Shown one piece after another: positions 7,143 to 13,981 of a stretch of 24,634 nucleotides of DNA. The first letter of the stretch is position 1, and each line of letters begins with the position of its first letter. The notes under the pieces are model-generated. The model was not told the origin of the DNA. It saw only the letters and a list, made by a program, of their open reading frames with translations, and ran no database searches. Made by a program: the position numbers and the translations under genes. Source of the stretch: Vampirovibrionales bacterium (GTDB taxonomy: Bacteria > Cyanobacteriota > Vampirovibrionia > Vampirovibrionales > JAJTHC01); NCBI GenBank assembly GCA_021299615.1, contig JAJTHC010000027.1, forward strand, positions 1 through 24,634, written 5' to 3'.

Positions 7143-7994
7143 CTACGGAGCAAAGGTCATCACATAAAAGCGATCGTAGTAATTGCTTTCGGAATCGCTG
7201 TTGATTGCTCCGTGATGCTGGTTTAAAAAGCCCAAATGCTCCGCAAACTCTTGAATACGGAAGTGGGGTTTACCAAATTGTGGCAAGCCTGTATTGCCCG
7301 CATACGCATCCGTCAAGCCGTCTTTGGCAACTCTTACAGAAGCCCCTGTGCTAGGATTCTTCACCGTACCCCAGTCGACATCTACCGCCACAAGCATGTG
7401 GTGATCGCCTGTGCCTTTTTTAATACCAATCAAAACCGTACCAGGAGGCGTTTTTTCAGGGCTTAAATCAGGAGCAAGTATGACCGTCAACTTGCCGAGC
7501 TTCTGCTTCTTGTAAAAATCCAAGAAGCTTTGGGTATGCGTCAAGGCATAGGGGATCTTCGCCGTCGTTTCAGGATACGCCTGCTTTAAGGCAGGCTTTG
7601 TGACATATTCCCAAATGGCGGCGGCACAGCCGTAAGAGCCAAGGTTGTAAGGGGTCTGCAATTTTGATTCGTGAGCTTGGTAAGCCAATTCCGCCATTTT
7701 GCGTTGCACACTTAGTCGAGGCGTGCCTAAGCCTGTCGACGTGCCGACATAAGCCATGGCTTTGCTAGAATGTTCAGAAAAGGCATTTGGCTTGGTTTTG
7801 ACGTTTTCAATAAAGGGAATTTTGATTTGATCATCCAACGCAACGACCGTAGGAGCCAGTTTTTTATGACCTTGTTCGGCTTGTTGAGGCTTATAGAGTT
7901 GCGTATAGGCTAACACACAAAAGCCTGTAAAAAAAATACCAAGTACAAAGCCTATAAAATGTTCCGAAAACCCGTGTTGTTTAGATGTAGCCAT
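7143..7994 (-). CDS. Membrane-anchored protein with possible Cys/His hydrolase core
   Basis: No family is recognised with certainty. The 283-residue protein has a short polar N-terminus, then one hydrophobic helix (about residues 13-31, FIGFVLGIFFTGFCVLAY), probably an uncleaved anchor with the rest outside the cytoplasm. In the C-terminal half a lone cysteine in NLGSYGCAAAIWEY (Cys123) is followed by PPGTVLIGI and GTGDHHMLVAVD (His198/His199). Cysteine at a helix start followed by a small-barrel histidine strand is the layout of CHAP and NlpC/P60 amidases. I therefore suggest a cell-wall or exported-protein hydrolase, as inference only. AGGA precedes the ATG. The gene lies upstream of fliI on the same strand, separated by repeat copy 3. 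Confidence 0.75.
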   Translation of the reverse strand: MATSKQHGFSEHFIGFVLGIFFTGFCVLAYTQLYKPQQAEQGHKKLAPTVVALDDQIKIPFIENVKTKPNAFSEHSSKAMAYVGTSTGLGTPRLSVQRKMAELAYQAHESKLQTPYNLGSYGCAAAIWEYVTKPALKQAYPETTAKIPYALTHTQSFLDFYKKQKLGKLTVILAPDLSPEKTPPGTVLIGIKKGTGDHHMLVAVDVDWGTVKNPSTGASVRVAKDGLTDAYAGNTGLPQFGKPHFRIQEFAEHLGFLNQHHGAINSDSESNYYDRFYVMTFAP

Positions 7995-8103
7995 ACGAAG
8001 GATTCCTAGAATAAAGAGGGGGGGACTTAACTGTTCTATCGATGAAGCACATTATATTCTACAAAAGCCGTTACATTTTTTTACTTACATTTTTTATTTA
8101 CGC

Positions 8104-8574
8104 TTATTTAATGACCTTCTTTTCATGTTTCCCACGATATTCCGCCCATAAATAGTCCAATCCATTAACGATAACCCCTACCCCCATGCCAGGAACGACA
8201 CCAGCGGCAAGAAGGTTATAGCCATAGGCAAGGCGTCCCATAAAAGAGGTAGCGTCTTTGAGGTCTTGCCTAGCATAGCCAATAAAGGCGCTACCCGATG
8301 GATGTTTGTCTTCTTCACTTAACACATGTTTTAAAAGCTGAATAAACTTATGGCGTTCATTTATTCTGAGTCCCACGCCTGCAAGCATAGCTAAAACGGC
8401 GGCTATGGTGCCAGACGTGGTATGAATGTCAAAAGTCGCAAGGGGTGCTTTTCGAGAAGCAAATTTTTGCCGTTGTTCTTCTTCAAAGGCTTGGCGTGTT
8501 TCAATCGCCGTCCGCTGGGTGACGACTTGGCTTAGATTTGTATAGTTAGTTGCGGGTCTAATTTTGTCAAGCAT
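8104..8574 (-). CDS. Small hypothetical protein with two hydrophobic segments
   Basis: This 156-residue protein is not recognised. Residues about 1-48 are polar, with a Glu/Gln/Arg-rich helix (TRQAFEEEQRQKFASRK). A hydrophobic stretch follows at about 54-70 (SGTIAAVLAMLAGVGLRI), then a charged middle, then a glycine-rich hydrophobic stretch at about 121-138 (LLAAGVVPGMGVGVIVNG). The C-terminus is strongly basic. It could be a small two-helix membrane protein. Only a weak AGAGA lies upstream of the ATG. It is divergent from the M23 peptidase gene, with repeat copy 4 between them. Confidence 0.65.
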   Translation of the reverse strand: MLDKIRPATNYTNLSQVVTQRTAIETRQAFEEEQRQKFASRKAPLATFDIHTTSGTIAAVLAMLAGVGLRINERHKFIQLLKHVLSEEDKHPSGSAFIGYARQDLKDATSFMGRLAYGYNLLAAGVVPGMGVGVIVNGLDYLWAEYRGKHEKKVIK

Positions 8575-8680
8575 GGAGAAAAGTCTCTTTCAACATAGTT
8601 CATGCCAAGTCTAGCATACACATCTTCATAAAAACAGAAACAGATTTTTTTGTGTTATGCTTTTCTTCTTACATAGCTGA

Positions 8681-8811
8681 ATTTAGATTTTTCTATACAG
8701 TAGGCTAGACTAGGAGCCTAGATTATTTTGTGAGGGCGTGTAGACAGACCTACATAACAGAACAAAAAAATCGTAGCGACAACGAAGACGCCAGACGCTA
8801 TTTAAAACACG
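8681..8811 (+). repeat. Intergenic palindromic repeat, copy 4 (exchanged right end)
   Basis: The core is intact: TAGGCTAGACTAGGAGCCTA, a GATTATTTTGT stem against ACAAAAAAATC, TGTAG-ACAGAC-CTACA, and ATCGTAGCGACAA. After ACAA the right arm changes to CGAAGACGCCAGACGC, as in copy 6, and is no longer complementary to the left arm. It lies in the 420-base divergent gap between the 156-residue gene and the M23 peptidase, the only copy found between two gene starts. The remainder of that gap (8575-8680) shows nothing clear. Confidence 0.88.
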
Positions 8812-8846
8812 AATGATACCAATTAAACGATTCAATAGCGTCTGGC
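8790..8846 (+). repeat. Short inverted repeat attached to copy 4
   Basis: GCCAGACGCTATT (8790-8802) and AATAGCGTCTGGC (8834-8846) are exact reverse complements, 31 bases apart. The inner part ATACCAATTAAACGATT (8816-8832) is the reverse complement of 13594-13610 next to copy 6. Thus the same element of about 31-33 bp is present here on the minus strand and beside copy 6 on the plus strand. Confidence 0.85.
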
Positions 8847-8850
8847 ACTT

Positions 8851-8884
8851 CCCTCATCCTAGCCTTCTCCCTGTGGGAGAAGGG
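8851..8884 (+). repeat. REP-like GC-rich hairpin
   Basis: CCTTCTCCC (8863-8871) and GGGAGAAGG (8875-8883) form a perfect 9-bp stem with a TGT loop, preceded by CCCTCATCCTAG. The same phrase is common as a dispersed intergenic hairpin in many Gram-negative genomes. It lies about 110 bases upstream of the M23 peptidase start and has no T-tract, so it is not an obvious terminator. Confidence 0.7.
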
Positions 8885-8994
8885 ATAAGAATCTTATTGT
8901 CTGTTTTAATAAAAATAGATAGCACAAAGAAGACGGCTTTTGGGTTTTATGCTAGTGACGACATTTATAGAGACATCGGCGTAGGACAATATCT

Positions 8995-9942
8995 GTGATT
9001 TCAACCAATTTGAGCATCCCAAATAGACAACCAATGCCTGTTCCATCGACAGGGCAAAATCAAGCAACGGCACAAAGTCCGCCGAGTGGTATGGGTTCGG
9101 ATGTTAATCAGCTTTTAAATGATACAAACTACCTTACAGCAGGTATGCAAGCCACTGCCCAACAAAACGAGCAGGCTCAAAAAGCCAAAGAACTTCAAGA
9201 GGCTCAAAAGCTCATGCAACAACAATATATTTCTGCTTTGCCTGCTAATCAAGCCAATGCTTCACAACCCAGTGTAACAAGTCCCGCAAATTCGCCCACC
9301 GTGATGCCTCGTAGTGCATCGATGCCTGCGTCTGAAAATGTGAGTACGGTTGACCAAGTTAAAGGCTTTGTAGCGAATGCGTGGAATGAAGCCAGTCAAC
9401 TCATTGCGAATACGGCTCGAAGTGCCACGCAATTTGTGACAGGGGCACCTGCTCAAGCAGCGACGTCTCCACCGCCTGCCATGCCTGCTACGAATCCCAC
9501 AGGGGGAGGAGCTTCAGGCAATGGAGGCTTTATTAATCCTTTACCTTCAGGTAAGTCTACATCAGGATTTGGCATGCGAAATCACCCCGTTCATGGTGGG
9601 CAAAAAATGCACAACGGACAAGATTTAGCAGCTCCTATGGGAACAGCTATTCAAGCCGCCGCCGACGGTGAAGTCACCATTAACGCCTTTGAAGCGAAAG
9701 GCTATGGGAATTGGATTGAAATTAAACATCCCAATGGAAAAAGTACTCGTTATGGTCACATGAAGGACAAGTCTCCTCTTGCCGTGGGTACCAAAGTAAC
9801 ACAAGGGCAAGTTATAGGATCCGTAGGTAGTACAGGCGCTTCAACAGGACCTCACTTGCACTTTGAAGTTCGTAATACAGCAGGCAAGGCTGAAAATCCT
9901 GTCGCCTATTTGCCCGATTTAAACAAATCTAAAAAAGCCTAA
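8995..9942 (+). CDS. M23-family metallopeptidase (LytM/peptidoglycan endopeptidase type)
   Basis: This is a predicted zinc-dependent peptidase that cleaves peptidoglycan cross-links, or a catalytically related regulator. The M23 domain occupies about residues 175-310 of 315. The zinc ligands are all present: H206 and D210 in HNGQD, and H289 in HLHFE (287-291), with supporting H255 in RYGHM and the H287 general base. The first 175 residues are Gln/Ala/Pro/Ser-rich low complexity with a Glu/Lys helix at about 57-75. There is no recognisable signal peptide or transmembrane segment, which is odd for a wall enzyme. The start is GTG with AGGA at good spacing; a stop codon 27 bases upstream in frame rules out a longer version. 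Its stop overlaps that of folB. Confidence 0.9.
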   Translation: MISTNLSIPNRQPMPVPSTGQNQATAQSPPSGMGSDVNQLLNDTNYLTAGMQATAQQNEQAQKAKELQEAQKLMQQQYISALPANQANASQPSVTSPANSPTVMPRSASMPASENVSTVDQVKGFVANAWNEASQLIANTARSATQFVTGAPAQAATSPPPAMPATNPTGGGASGNGGFINPLPSGKSTSGFGMRNHPVHGGQKMHNGQDLAAPMGTAIQAAADGEVTINAFEAKGYGNWIEIKHPNGKSTRYGHMKDKSPLAVGTKVTQGQVIGSVGSTGASTGPHLHFEVRNTAGKAENPVAYLPDLNKSKKA

Positions 9943-10340
9943 TGTCTGATGAACACCCGCTCAATGCCGATGCTTTCGGCGTTGGGGAGCAGATCCAGCT
10001 TTTCGATCCGCACCCACAAGCCCAAGCCCAAAGGATGCGACAACACCACCCCTGCCAGCTCTTCGGCGATTTCTTCCAATAACGGCACGTGTTTGGCTTT
10101 CGACAAAATCTCCAGCGTTTCCACAATCAAGCGATAGTCAAAGCTTAATTGCAAGTTTTCGCCCACACGCCCCATTTCTTTAGACGCCACCCGAACATTA
10201 AAGCGTAAGCGTTGCGTCATGCCGATTTCCTTCGGCAAAATCCCGACCTGAAAGGGTAGAATAAAATTGTCCACCCGAGACAGCATCACGCCGTGATGCA
10301 CTTGAAACAATAATTCTTCTGCGGTATGGGGCAATTTCAT
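9939..10340 (-). CDS. folB: Dihydroneopterin aldolase-like protein FolB
   Basis: The protein resembles dihydroneopterin aldolase, which converts 7,8-dihydroneopterin to 6-hydroxymethyl-dihydropterin and glycolaldehyde in folate synthesis in the cytoplasm. At 133 residues it is slightly longer than the usual 115-125. Family features are the N-terminal strand FQVGILPKEIGMTQRLRFNV (about 30-49), DYRLIVETLEIL (about 68-79), the acid-containing helix PLLEEIAEELAGVVL (about 85-99) with the catalytic-region Glu, and the terminal VRIEKLDLLPNAESIGIE. It is head-to-tail with the GH8 gene (24 bases apart) and probably co-transcribed with it. Its end overlaps the M23 gene's end by four bases, and no terminator is visible there. 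Confidence 0.82.
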   Translation of the reverse strand: MKLPHTAEELLFQVHHGVMLSRVDNFILPFQVGILPKEIGMTQRLRFNVRVASKEMGRVGENLQLSFDYRLIVETLEILSKAKHVPLLEEIAEELAGVVLSHPLGLGLWVRIEKLDLLPNAESIGIERVFIRH

Positions 10341-10364
10341 CGCAAGGGGGGTCTCTCTATTTAT

Positions 10365-11648
10365 TCAATCAACATCTAAAGAATGGGTGAGTAACGGCAA
10401 CAAGTCAGGCGGGGTATTGTGCGTGGCTTCTAAATGCTGTAACTGCGTTTGTTGAAACACCTGTAACCACACCGCAAACCATAACCAATTGCGTGCATAG
10501 TAATCGTCGCTTTTAAGGGCGTCTTGCCAATTATAATGCGAAGCATAGGTTTCGTACAAGGGGGAATGATTCAAAATCAGCAAGGGCCAAAAGCCTGCTT
10601 CTCGAGCTTTTGAGCCGAAGTCTTGTACTTTGACGCCGTCTAGGCTCGTGACTTCGGGGAAACCTTGATCTAAACTTTGATTTAATCCCTTCAACAAGGC
10701 TTCGCCCGTGGGATTCTTCCACTTGTACGCCCGACTAATCGCCACATCTTGATACAAACGCCACGGCAATCGACACGCTTCATAGCCGTATTGACTGGTC
10801 ATGCCTTTAAAATCTTTGTCGTCTTGCTTGGCGTAGACCTCGCCTTTTGTACGAGCCAGCCACACCCAATCAGGGGGTAAGCCTCGTTTACTTAACTTAA
10901 AGGAGGCATCCCAGATTTGATAACTACTGCTCACAAGCTTTTCCCACGGATGCGTTTTGTCCACTTGGGCAAAGACTCGGTACAAGGCAGGCGACAAATA
11001 CGACGGATTCACCAAAACCACATCAGGGATCTTGGCTTCAAAGCGATGCCAATTCCCTGGTAAAAGAACAGGTCCTAAGGCGGATTCGGTGACTTCGTGT
11101 TTCCAAATATCATTTAAAATACGCAAGGCTTCTTTTTTATAGTTCGGATCGTTCCACCGCTCGTGAGCCATAAGCAAGGCAAAGGCGATGTCTTGGTCGG
11201 CATCCGCAGCGACGCTGGCATCTAGCACGCACCATATCTTGGTTTTGGGATCTTCACCCCACTTCCACGAAAAGAGCTTATGCTCTTTTTGAACTTGCAG
11301 GTTGTCCCGAGTCCAATGCCAGAGGGTGTCGAAGGAGGCTTTGTCGTTGAGCCAAACGGCTTGTTGGAGGGCATAGCTTTGCCCTTCGCTGGTGGTGGCG
11401 TTATTGTTATAAAAATCTTTGACTCTGCCGTCCGCTTGAATAAAGCGAGCTTTGTAGCTCTTCCAGCTTTGATTCAGCCACGCAGGTGGATTGCCCAAAA
11501 ACGCTTGCGGTGATTTTGTTAAGACACTAAGATGACGAGGGAAAGAATCATGCACAAAAATATAATGCCAACTAAAGAATCCCCATAACAGGAGTATCAG
11601 TAGGAAAGCGACGGCTAGTTTAAATCCATTTTGAAGGGAAACACCCAT
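10365..11648 (-). CDS. Glycoside hydrolase family 8 protein, membrane-anchored
   Basis: This is a probable endo-beta-glucanase of family GH8, which includes cellulase BcsZ, chitosanases and xylanases. It has 427 residues. A hydrophobic helix at about 8-30 (FKLAVAFLLILLLWGFFSW) would anchor or export it. The catalytic acid region is TTSEGQSYAL (Glu88). The segment AADADQDIAFALLMAHERW (147-165) matches the GH8 signature A-[ST]-D-[AG]-D except that Ala replaces Ser/Thr. LFSWKWG and WCVLDA are further family phrases. No cellulose synthase genes are in the window, so a biofilm-cellulose role is not supported here. It may act on an exopolysaccharide or on a host or prey wall. AGGTG precedes the ATG; repeat copy 5 lies just upstream. 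Confidence 0.85.
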   Translation of the reverse strand: MGVSLQNGFKLAVAFLLILLLWGFFSWHYIFVHDSFPRHLSVLTKSPQAFLGNPPAWLNQSWKSYKARFIQADGRVKDFYNNNATTSEGQSYALQQAVWLNDKASFDTLWHWTRDNLQVQKEHKLFSWKWGEDPKTKIWCVLDASVAADADQDIAFALLMAHERWNDPNYKKEALRILNDIWKHEVTESALGPVLLPGNWHRFEAKIPDVVLVNPSYLSPALYRVFAQVDKTHPWEKLVSSSYQIWDASFKLSKRGLPPDWVWLARTKGEVYAKQDDKDFKGMTSQYGYEACRLPWRLYQDVAISRAYKWKNPTGEALLKGLNQSLDQGFPEVTSLDGVKVQDFGSKAREAGFWPLLILNHSPLYETYASHYNWQDALKSDDYYARNWLWFAVWLQVFQQTQLQHLEATHNTPPDLLPLLTHSLDVD

Positions 11649-11683
11649 AGAAGCACCTGTATTTTCACGATCATCTTATAGAA

Positions 11684-11833
11684 TATAGTGTTTTAAAGAG
11701 TTTTCCGTACAGTAGGCTAGACGAGGAGCCTAGATTATTTTGTGAAGAAGTGTAGATAGACCTACATGACTGAACAAAATGATCGTAGCGACAAAGTATA
11801 GACACTGTAGGGGAAATTATTTAAAATACTATA
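11684..11833 (+). repeat. Intergenic palindromic repeat, copy 5
   Basis: This 150-bp copy is nearly identical to copy 2. Left end TATAGTGTTTTAAA (11684-11697) faces right end TTTAAAATACTATA (11820-11833). The single difference from perfect complementarity would be a G-U wobble in RNA. A second change from copy 2 is ACAAAATGATC for ACAAAATAATC, likewise a possible wobble. It separates the 5' end of the GH8 gene from the 3' end of lipB. Confidence 0.95.
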
Positions 11834-11876
11834 GCAGGTTTTGTGGACTTGTCTTCACATTTGGCGTGAGATTACA

Positions 11877-12593
11877 CTATTTTATGGACGTACAGTCAAA
11901 GCTTAGGATGTTTTCAAATTGAATAGGATGCAAACGCTCATCTTCTTTTAAAACCTCAATTAAAGCGAGTTCCACTTCTTGACGAATCAATGCGGGACGA
12001 ATGTCACATAAGTTCGTAGGCACGGCATGGGGCAACGCACAAGGATGCACCCCCGTTGGCAGTCCCTGCCACATCGATTCATCCACCGAAACATTGATAG
12101 CAAGCCCGTGGTAGCTTACCCAACGCTTAATGGCAATCCCAACCGAAGCCACTTTCTTAGATTCATCTAACCACAAGCCAGAACCTTGACCGTCTAAAAG
12201 GCTGTCAATCCCGAGATGAGCTAAGGCGTTCTGCCCCCAATTAAGAACACGTTTTAAATGAGCGTGAACGTCGGGCGTTTTGAGCGTGATCAGCGGATAT
12301 AAAATCACTTGTTCGGGATGATGAAACGTTAAATGTCCTCCCCGTTCGATTTCAAAAACAGGAAAGGGATAGTGATGTTCTTTTTCAATTTGAGAAGAAG
12401 CACGTCCTAAGGTGTAACACGCTGGATGCGACGTCAGCAATAACACATCAGGAAACGCTGCGTTGGCTATTTTATCTTGTAGAATCTTTTTTTGAAGTTC
12501 GTGGACGATTTCAAAATCTAAACAAGGTAAGATCCACACAACGGTTTTTAGATCAGGATGCTTAACAAATTTGTTACATAAATTCCTATACAT
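11877..12593 (-). CDS. lipB: Octanoyltransferase LipB
   Basis: LipB transfers octanoyl groups from acyl carrier protein to the lipoyl domains of 2-oxoacid dehydrogenases and the glycine cleavage H protein, the first step of endogenous lipoate synthesis in the cytoplasm. It has 238 residues, within the family range. The signature RGGHLTFHHPEQ (84-95) corresponds to RGG-x-TYHGPGQ, with Glu for Gly. The catalytic Lys is K147 in ESKKVASVGI and the acyl-accepting Cys is C185 in GVHPCALP. The start at 12593 lacks a clear ribosome site, so the true start may be a little downstream. It is divergent from the four-cysteine gene across a 312-base gap. Confidence 0.93.
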   Translation of the reverse strand: MYRNLCNKFVKHPDLKTVVWILPCLDFEIVHELQKKILQDKIANAAFPDVLLLTSHPACYTLGRASSQIEKEHHYPFPVFEIERGGHLTFHHPEQVILYPLITLKTPDVHAHLKRVLNWGQNALAHLGIDSLLDGQGSGLWLDESKKVASVGIAIKRWVSYHGLAINVSVDESMWQGLPTGVHPCALPHAVPTNLCDIRPALIRQEVELALIEVLKEDERLHPIQFENILSFDCTSIK

Positions 12594-12905
12594 AGGGGAG
12601 GCTTCTTTGCTTTTTTTAAAACATCCCCATTTGGCAAGGATTTGCCCTGTATATTAGCCTAAAGGTGAATGTTTTGGAAAGGTACTTTACAAACGAAGAG
12701 AAAAGTTGTAGTATGTTAACATTACATTAAGAAAACAACATTTCACACGTGTTGAGCTTAAATGTGACATTGCTTTTCTAAAAGCATTTTAATTTTTGGG
12801 AATTTTTCCAGCTCTGCATTCAATTGTTTGAAATCGTCTAAAATAGACGTTCTTTAGACGTTATTGTTATTATATCATCGTTTTGCTTTTAAGGGAAATC
12901 ACACA
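12594..12905. promoter_or_regulatory. Divergent intergenic region with a TAGACG operator-like cluster
   Basis: This 312-base region lies between divergent genes. CGTCTA (12835-12840) and TAGACG (12844-12849) form an inverted repeat with an AAA spacer, and a second direct TAGACG follows at 12855-12860. They overlap where a -35 would be expected for the -10 candidate TATTAT at 12868-12873, about 30 bases before the four-cysteine gene. A 10-bp perfect palindrome ATGTTAACAT lies near 12713-12722. No open frame is present. The operator reading is inference. Confidence 0.4.
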
Positions 12906-13316
12906 ATGGCCTCTGCAACCCTCGCACTTGAAGAACCTCGTGTCCAGTTACAGTCCACTGAAGAATTAAAGTCTCACCCTGCTCTTGTAGCTGTTTCTGC
13001 TTCGGTAACCGCTCAATCCATTCGAGCGTTAAAGGTGCAATATCCGCATTTGAATCTTGAAAATCTAATCAAGTGGCATGACCATATTATTGATGCCAAC
13101 TTAATCGCTGAAAGCGATGAAGATAGCGTTGGTCCTTACCGCCAGTGGTCACCCTCGGCGGTTTCTTGCTTTGTTCGCAATGCCGATTGTTCAGGGTGTT
13201 ATTATCAAAACTTCTTTTCAGAATCGACGCAAGGTTGTCAAATGAACGATGCCGTCAAGCATTTGTTGGCCAAACTTGGACCGCCTAACAAACGTCATAT
13301 AAATAAATTATCATAA
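12906..13316 (+). CDS. Small four-cysteine protein, function unknown
   Basis: The protein has 136 residues from the ATG at 12906, which has AAGGGAAA at suitable spacing; an in-frame start at 12864 lacks one and overlaps the probable -10. The C-terminal half holds a compact motif: WSPSAVSCFVRNADCSGCYY followed by CQMNDAVKHLLAKLGPP. Its cysteines C88, C95, C98 and C111 are spaced C-X6-C-X2-C-X12-C, which suits a zinc site or an Fe-S cluster. From memory, similar WxPxAxxC...CxxC...CxM...LxxxGxP blocks occur in small clostridial and cyanobacterial-lineage proteins, but I cannot name a family. The N-terminal half has a helix ending in LENLIKWHDHIID that might bind DNA. A terminator follows. Confidence 0.82.
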   Translation: MASATLALEEPRVQLQSTEELKSHPALVAVSASVTAQSIRALKVQYPHLNLENLIKWHDHIIDANLIAESDEDSVGPYRQWSPSAVSCFVRNADCSGCYYQNFFSESTQGCQMNDAVKHLLAKLGPPNKRHINKLS

Positions 13317-13320
13317 ACGT

Positions 13321-13384
13321 ATACAGATCAATCATTCGGCTTGAGACACAGTAATTCAAGCGTGATGATTTTAAATATCTGTAT
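13321..13384 (+). other. Large three-part hairpin after the four-cysteine gene
   Basis: Three nested perfect stems share one axis: ATACAGAT/ATCTGTAT (13321-13328 with 13377-13384), ATCAT/ATGAT (13331-13335 with 13365-13369), and GCTTGA/TCAAGC (13339-13344 with 13356-13361). It starts five bases after the stop codon and is followed by a separate terminator, so it may be a 3'-UTR stability structure. Confidence 0.7.
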
Positions 13385-13408
13385 GCAAACGTTGACCTTT
13401 TTACCCCA

Positions 13409-13444
13409 CCCTGGATGCTATGGCATCTAGGGATTTTCTTTTTT
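13409..13444 (+). terminator. Rho-independent terminator of the four-cysteine gene
   Basis: CCCTGGATGC (13409-13418) pairs with GCATCTAGGG (13423-13432) through nine Watson-Crick pairs and one G-U pair, with a TATG loop, followed by a T-rich tract TTTTCTTTTTT (13434-13444). It is placed correctly for plus-strand transcription from 12906. Confidence 0.9.
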
Positions 13445-13461
13445 AGAAATTCTGCAAAAGC

Positions 13462-13592
13462 TATAGTGTTTTAAAGAGTTTTCCGTACAATAGGCTAGAC
13501 GAGGAGCCTAGATTATTTTGTGAGGGCGTGTAGACAGACCTACATAATAGAACAAAATAATCGTAGCGACAACGAAGACGCCAGACGCTATT
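13462..13592 (+). repeat. Intergenic palindromic repeat, copy 6 (exchanged right end)
   Basis: The left end TATAGTGTTTTAAA is that of copies 2 and 5. The core is of the GAGGGCG subtype (with copies 1 and 4), with TGTAG-ACAGAC-CTACA and the invariant blocks AGGAGCCTAGA and ATCGTAGCGACAA. After ACAA the right arm is CGAAGACGCCAGACGC, as in copy 4, and does not pair with the left arm. The attached element CCAGACGCTATT plus AATCGTTTAATTGGTAT (13594-13610) runs up to the stop codon of the next gene, which begins at 13610. It lies between convergent genes. Confidence 0.9.
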
Positions 13593-13609
13593 TAATCGTT
13601 TAATTGGTA

Positions 13610-13975
13610 TTAAGACACACGATCACAATGCGTTTCTAAGAAATGCTGGATACGTCCCCAATCTTGCAAGCGTAAGTGAGACGACTGATAGTCCCCCAAA
13701 TGCCAGACGCCCATTTCATCCCGATGATTTAAATACACGTCGCTTGCCAAAGGGGGCAATTCATCTTTGCTTTTTAGACTTCGTAGATTATAATCAAACC
13801 ACGTTTGACCTTCTTCATAAACGTCCCACTCATCTTCCAAATAAATCTCAAAGCCCGAAACGTTCGTATTGAACCAGTTTCGGGCTTGATTAAGACGTGT
13901 ATAAAGATCTTCAGACCCCTTCAGCATTAAGGCTTGTAGTGTTACCACAATCTGTTCCGATGAAGGCGTTTTCAT
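13610..13975 (-). CDS. Unknown small acidic protein downstream of recA
   Basis: This protein has 121 residues and is not recognised. It is soluble and rich in Trp, Tyr and acidic residues (EIYLEDEWDVYEEGQTWFDY at about residues 43-62; a later segment reads MGVWHLGDYQSSHLRLQDW). It has no signal peptide or membrane segment. Its start is six bases after the recA stop codon, so it is almost certainly co-transcribed and perhaps translationally coupled with recA. In many bacteria recX occupies this place, but the sequence lacks the helical Arg/Lys-rich RecX pattern, so I do not call it recX. Its stop codon coincides with the end of the element attached to repeat copy 6. Confidence 0.75.
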   Translation of the reverse strand: MKTPSSEQIVVTLQALMLKGSEDLYTRLNQARNWFNTNVSGFEIYLEDEWDVYEEGQTWFDYNLRSLKSKDELPPLASDVYLNHRDEMGVWHLGDYQSSHLRLQDWGRIQHFLETHCDRVS

Positions 13976-13981
13976 GACATT

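Noticed and set aside
8813..8998. 61-codon plus-strand open frame before the M23 gene
   Set aside because: It crosses the inverted repeat and REP-like hairpin, and its translation has no coherent features.
13610..13975. Calling the gene after recA recX
   Set aside because: Position alone suggests it; the acidic aromatic sequence lacks the RecX helical repeats.
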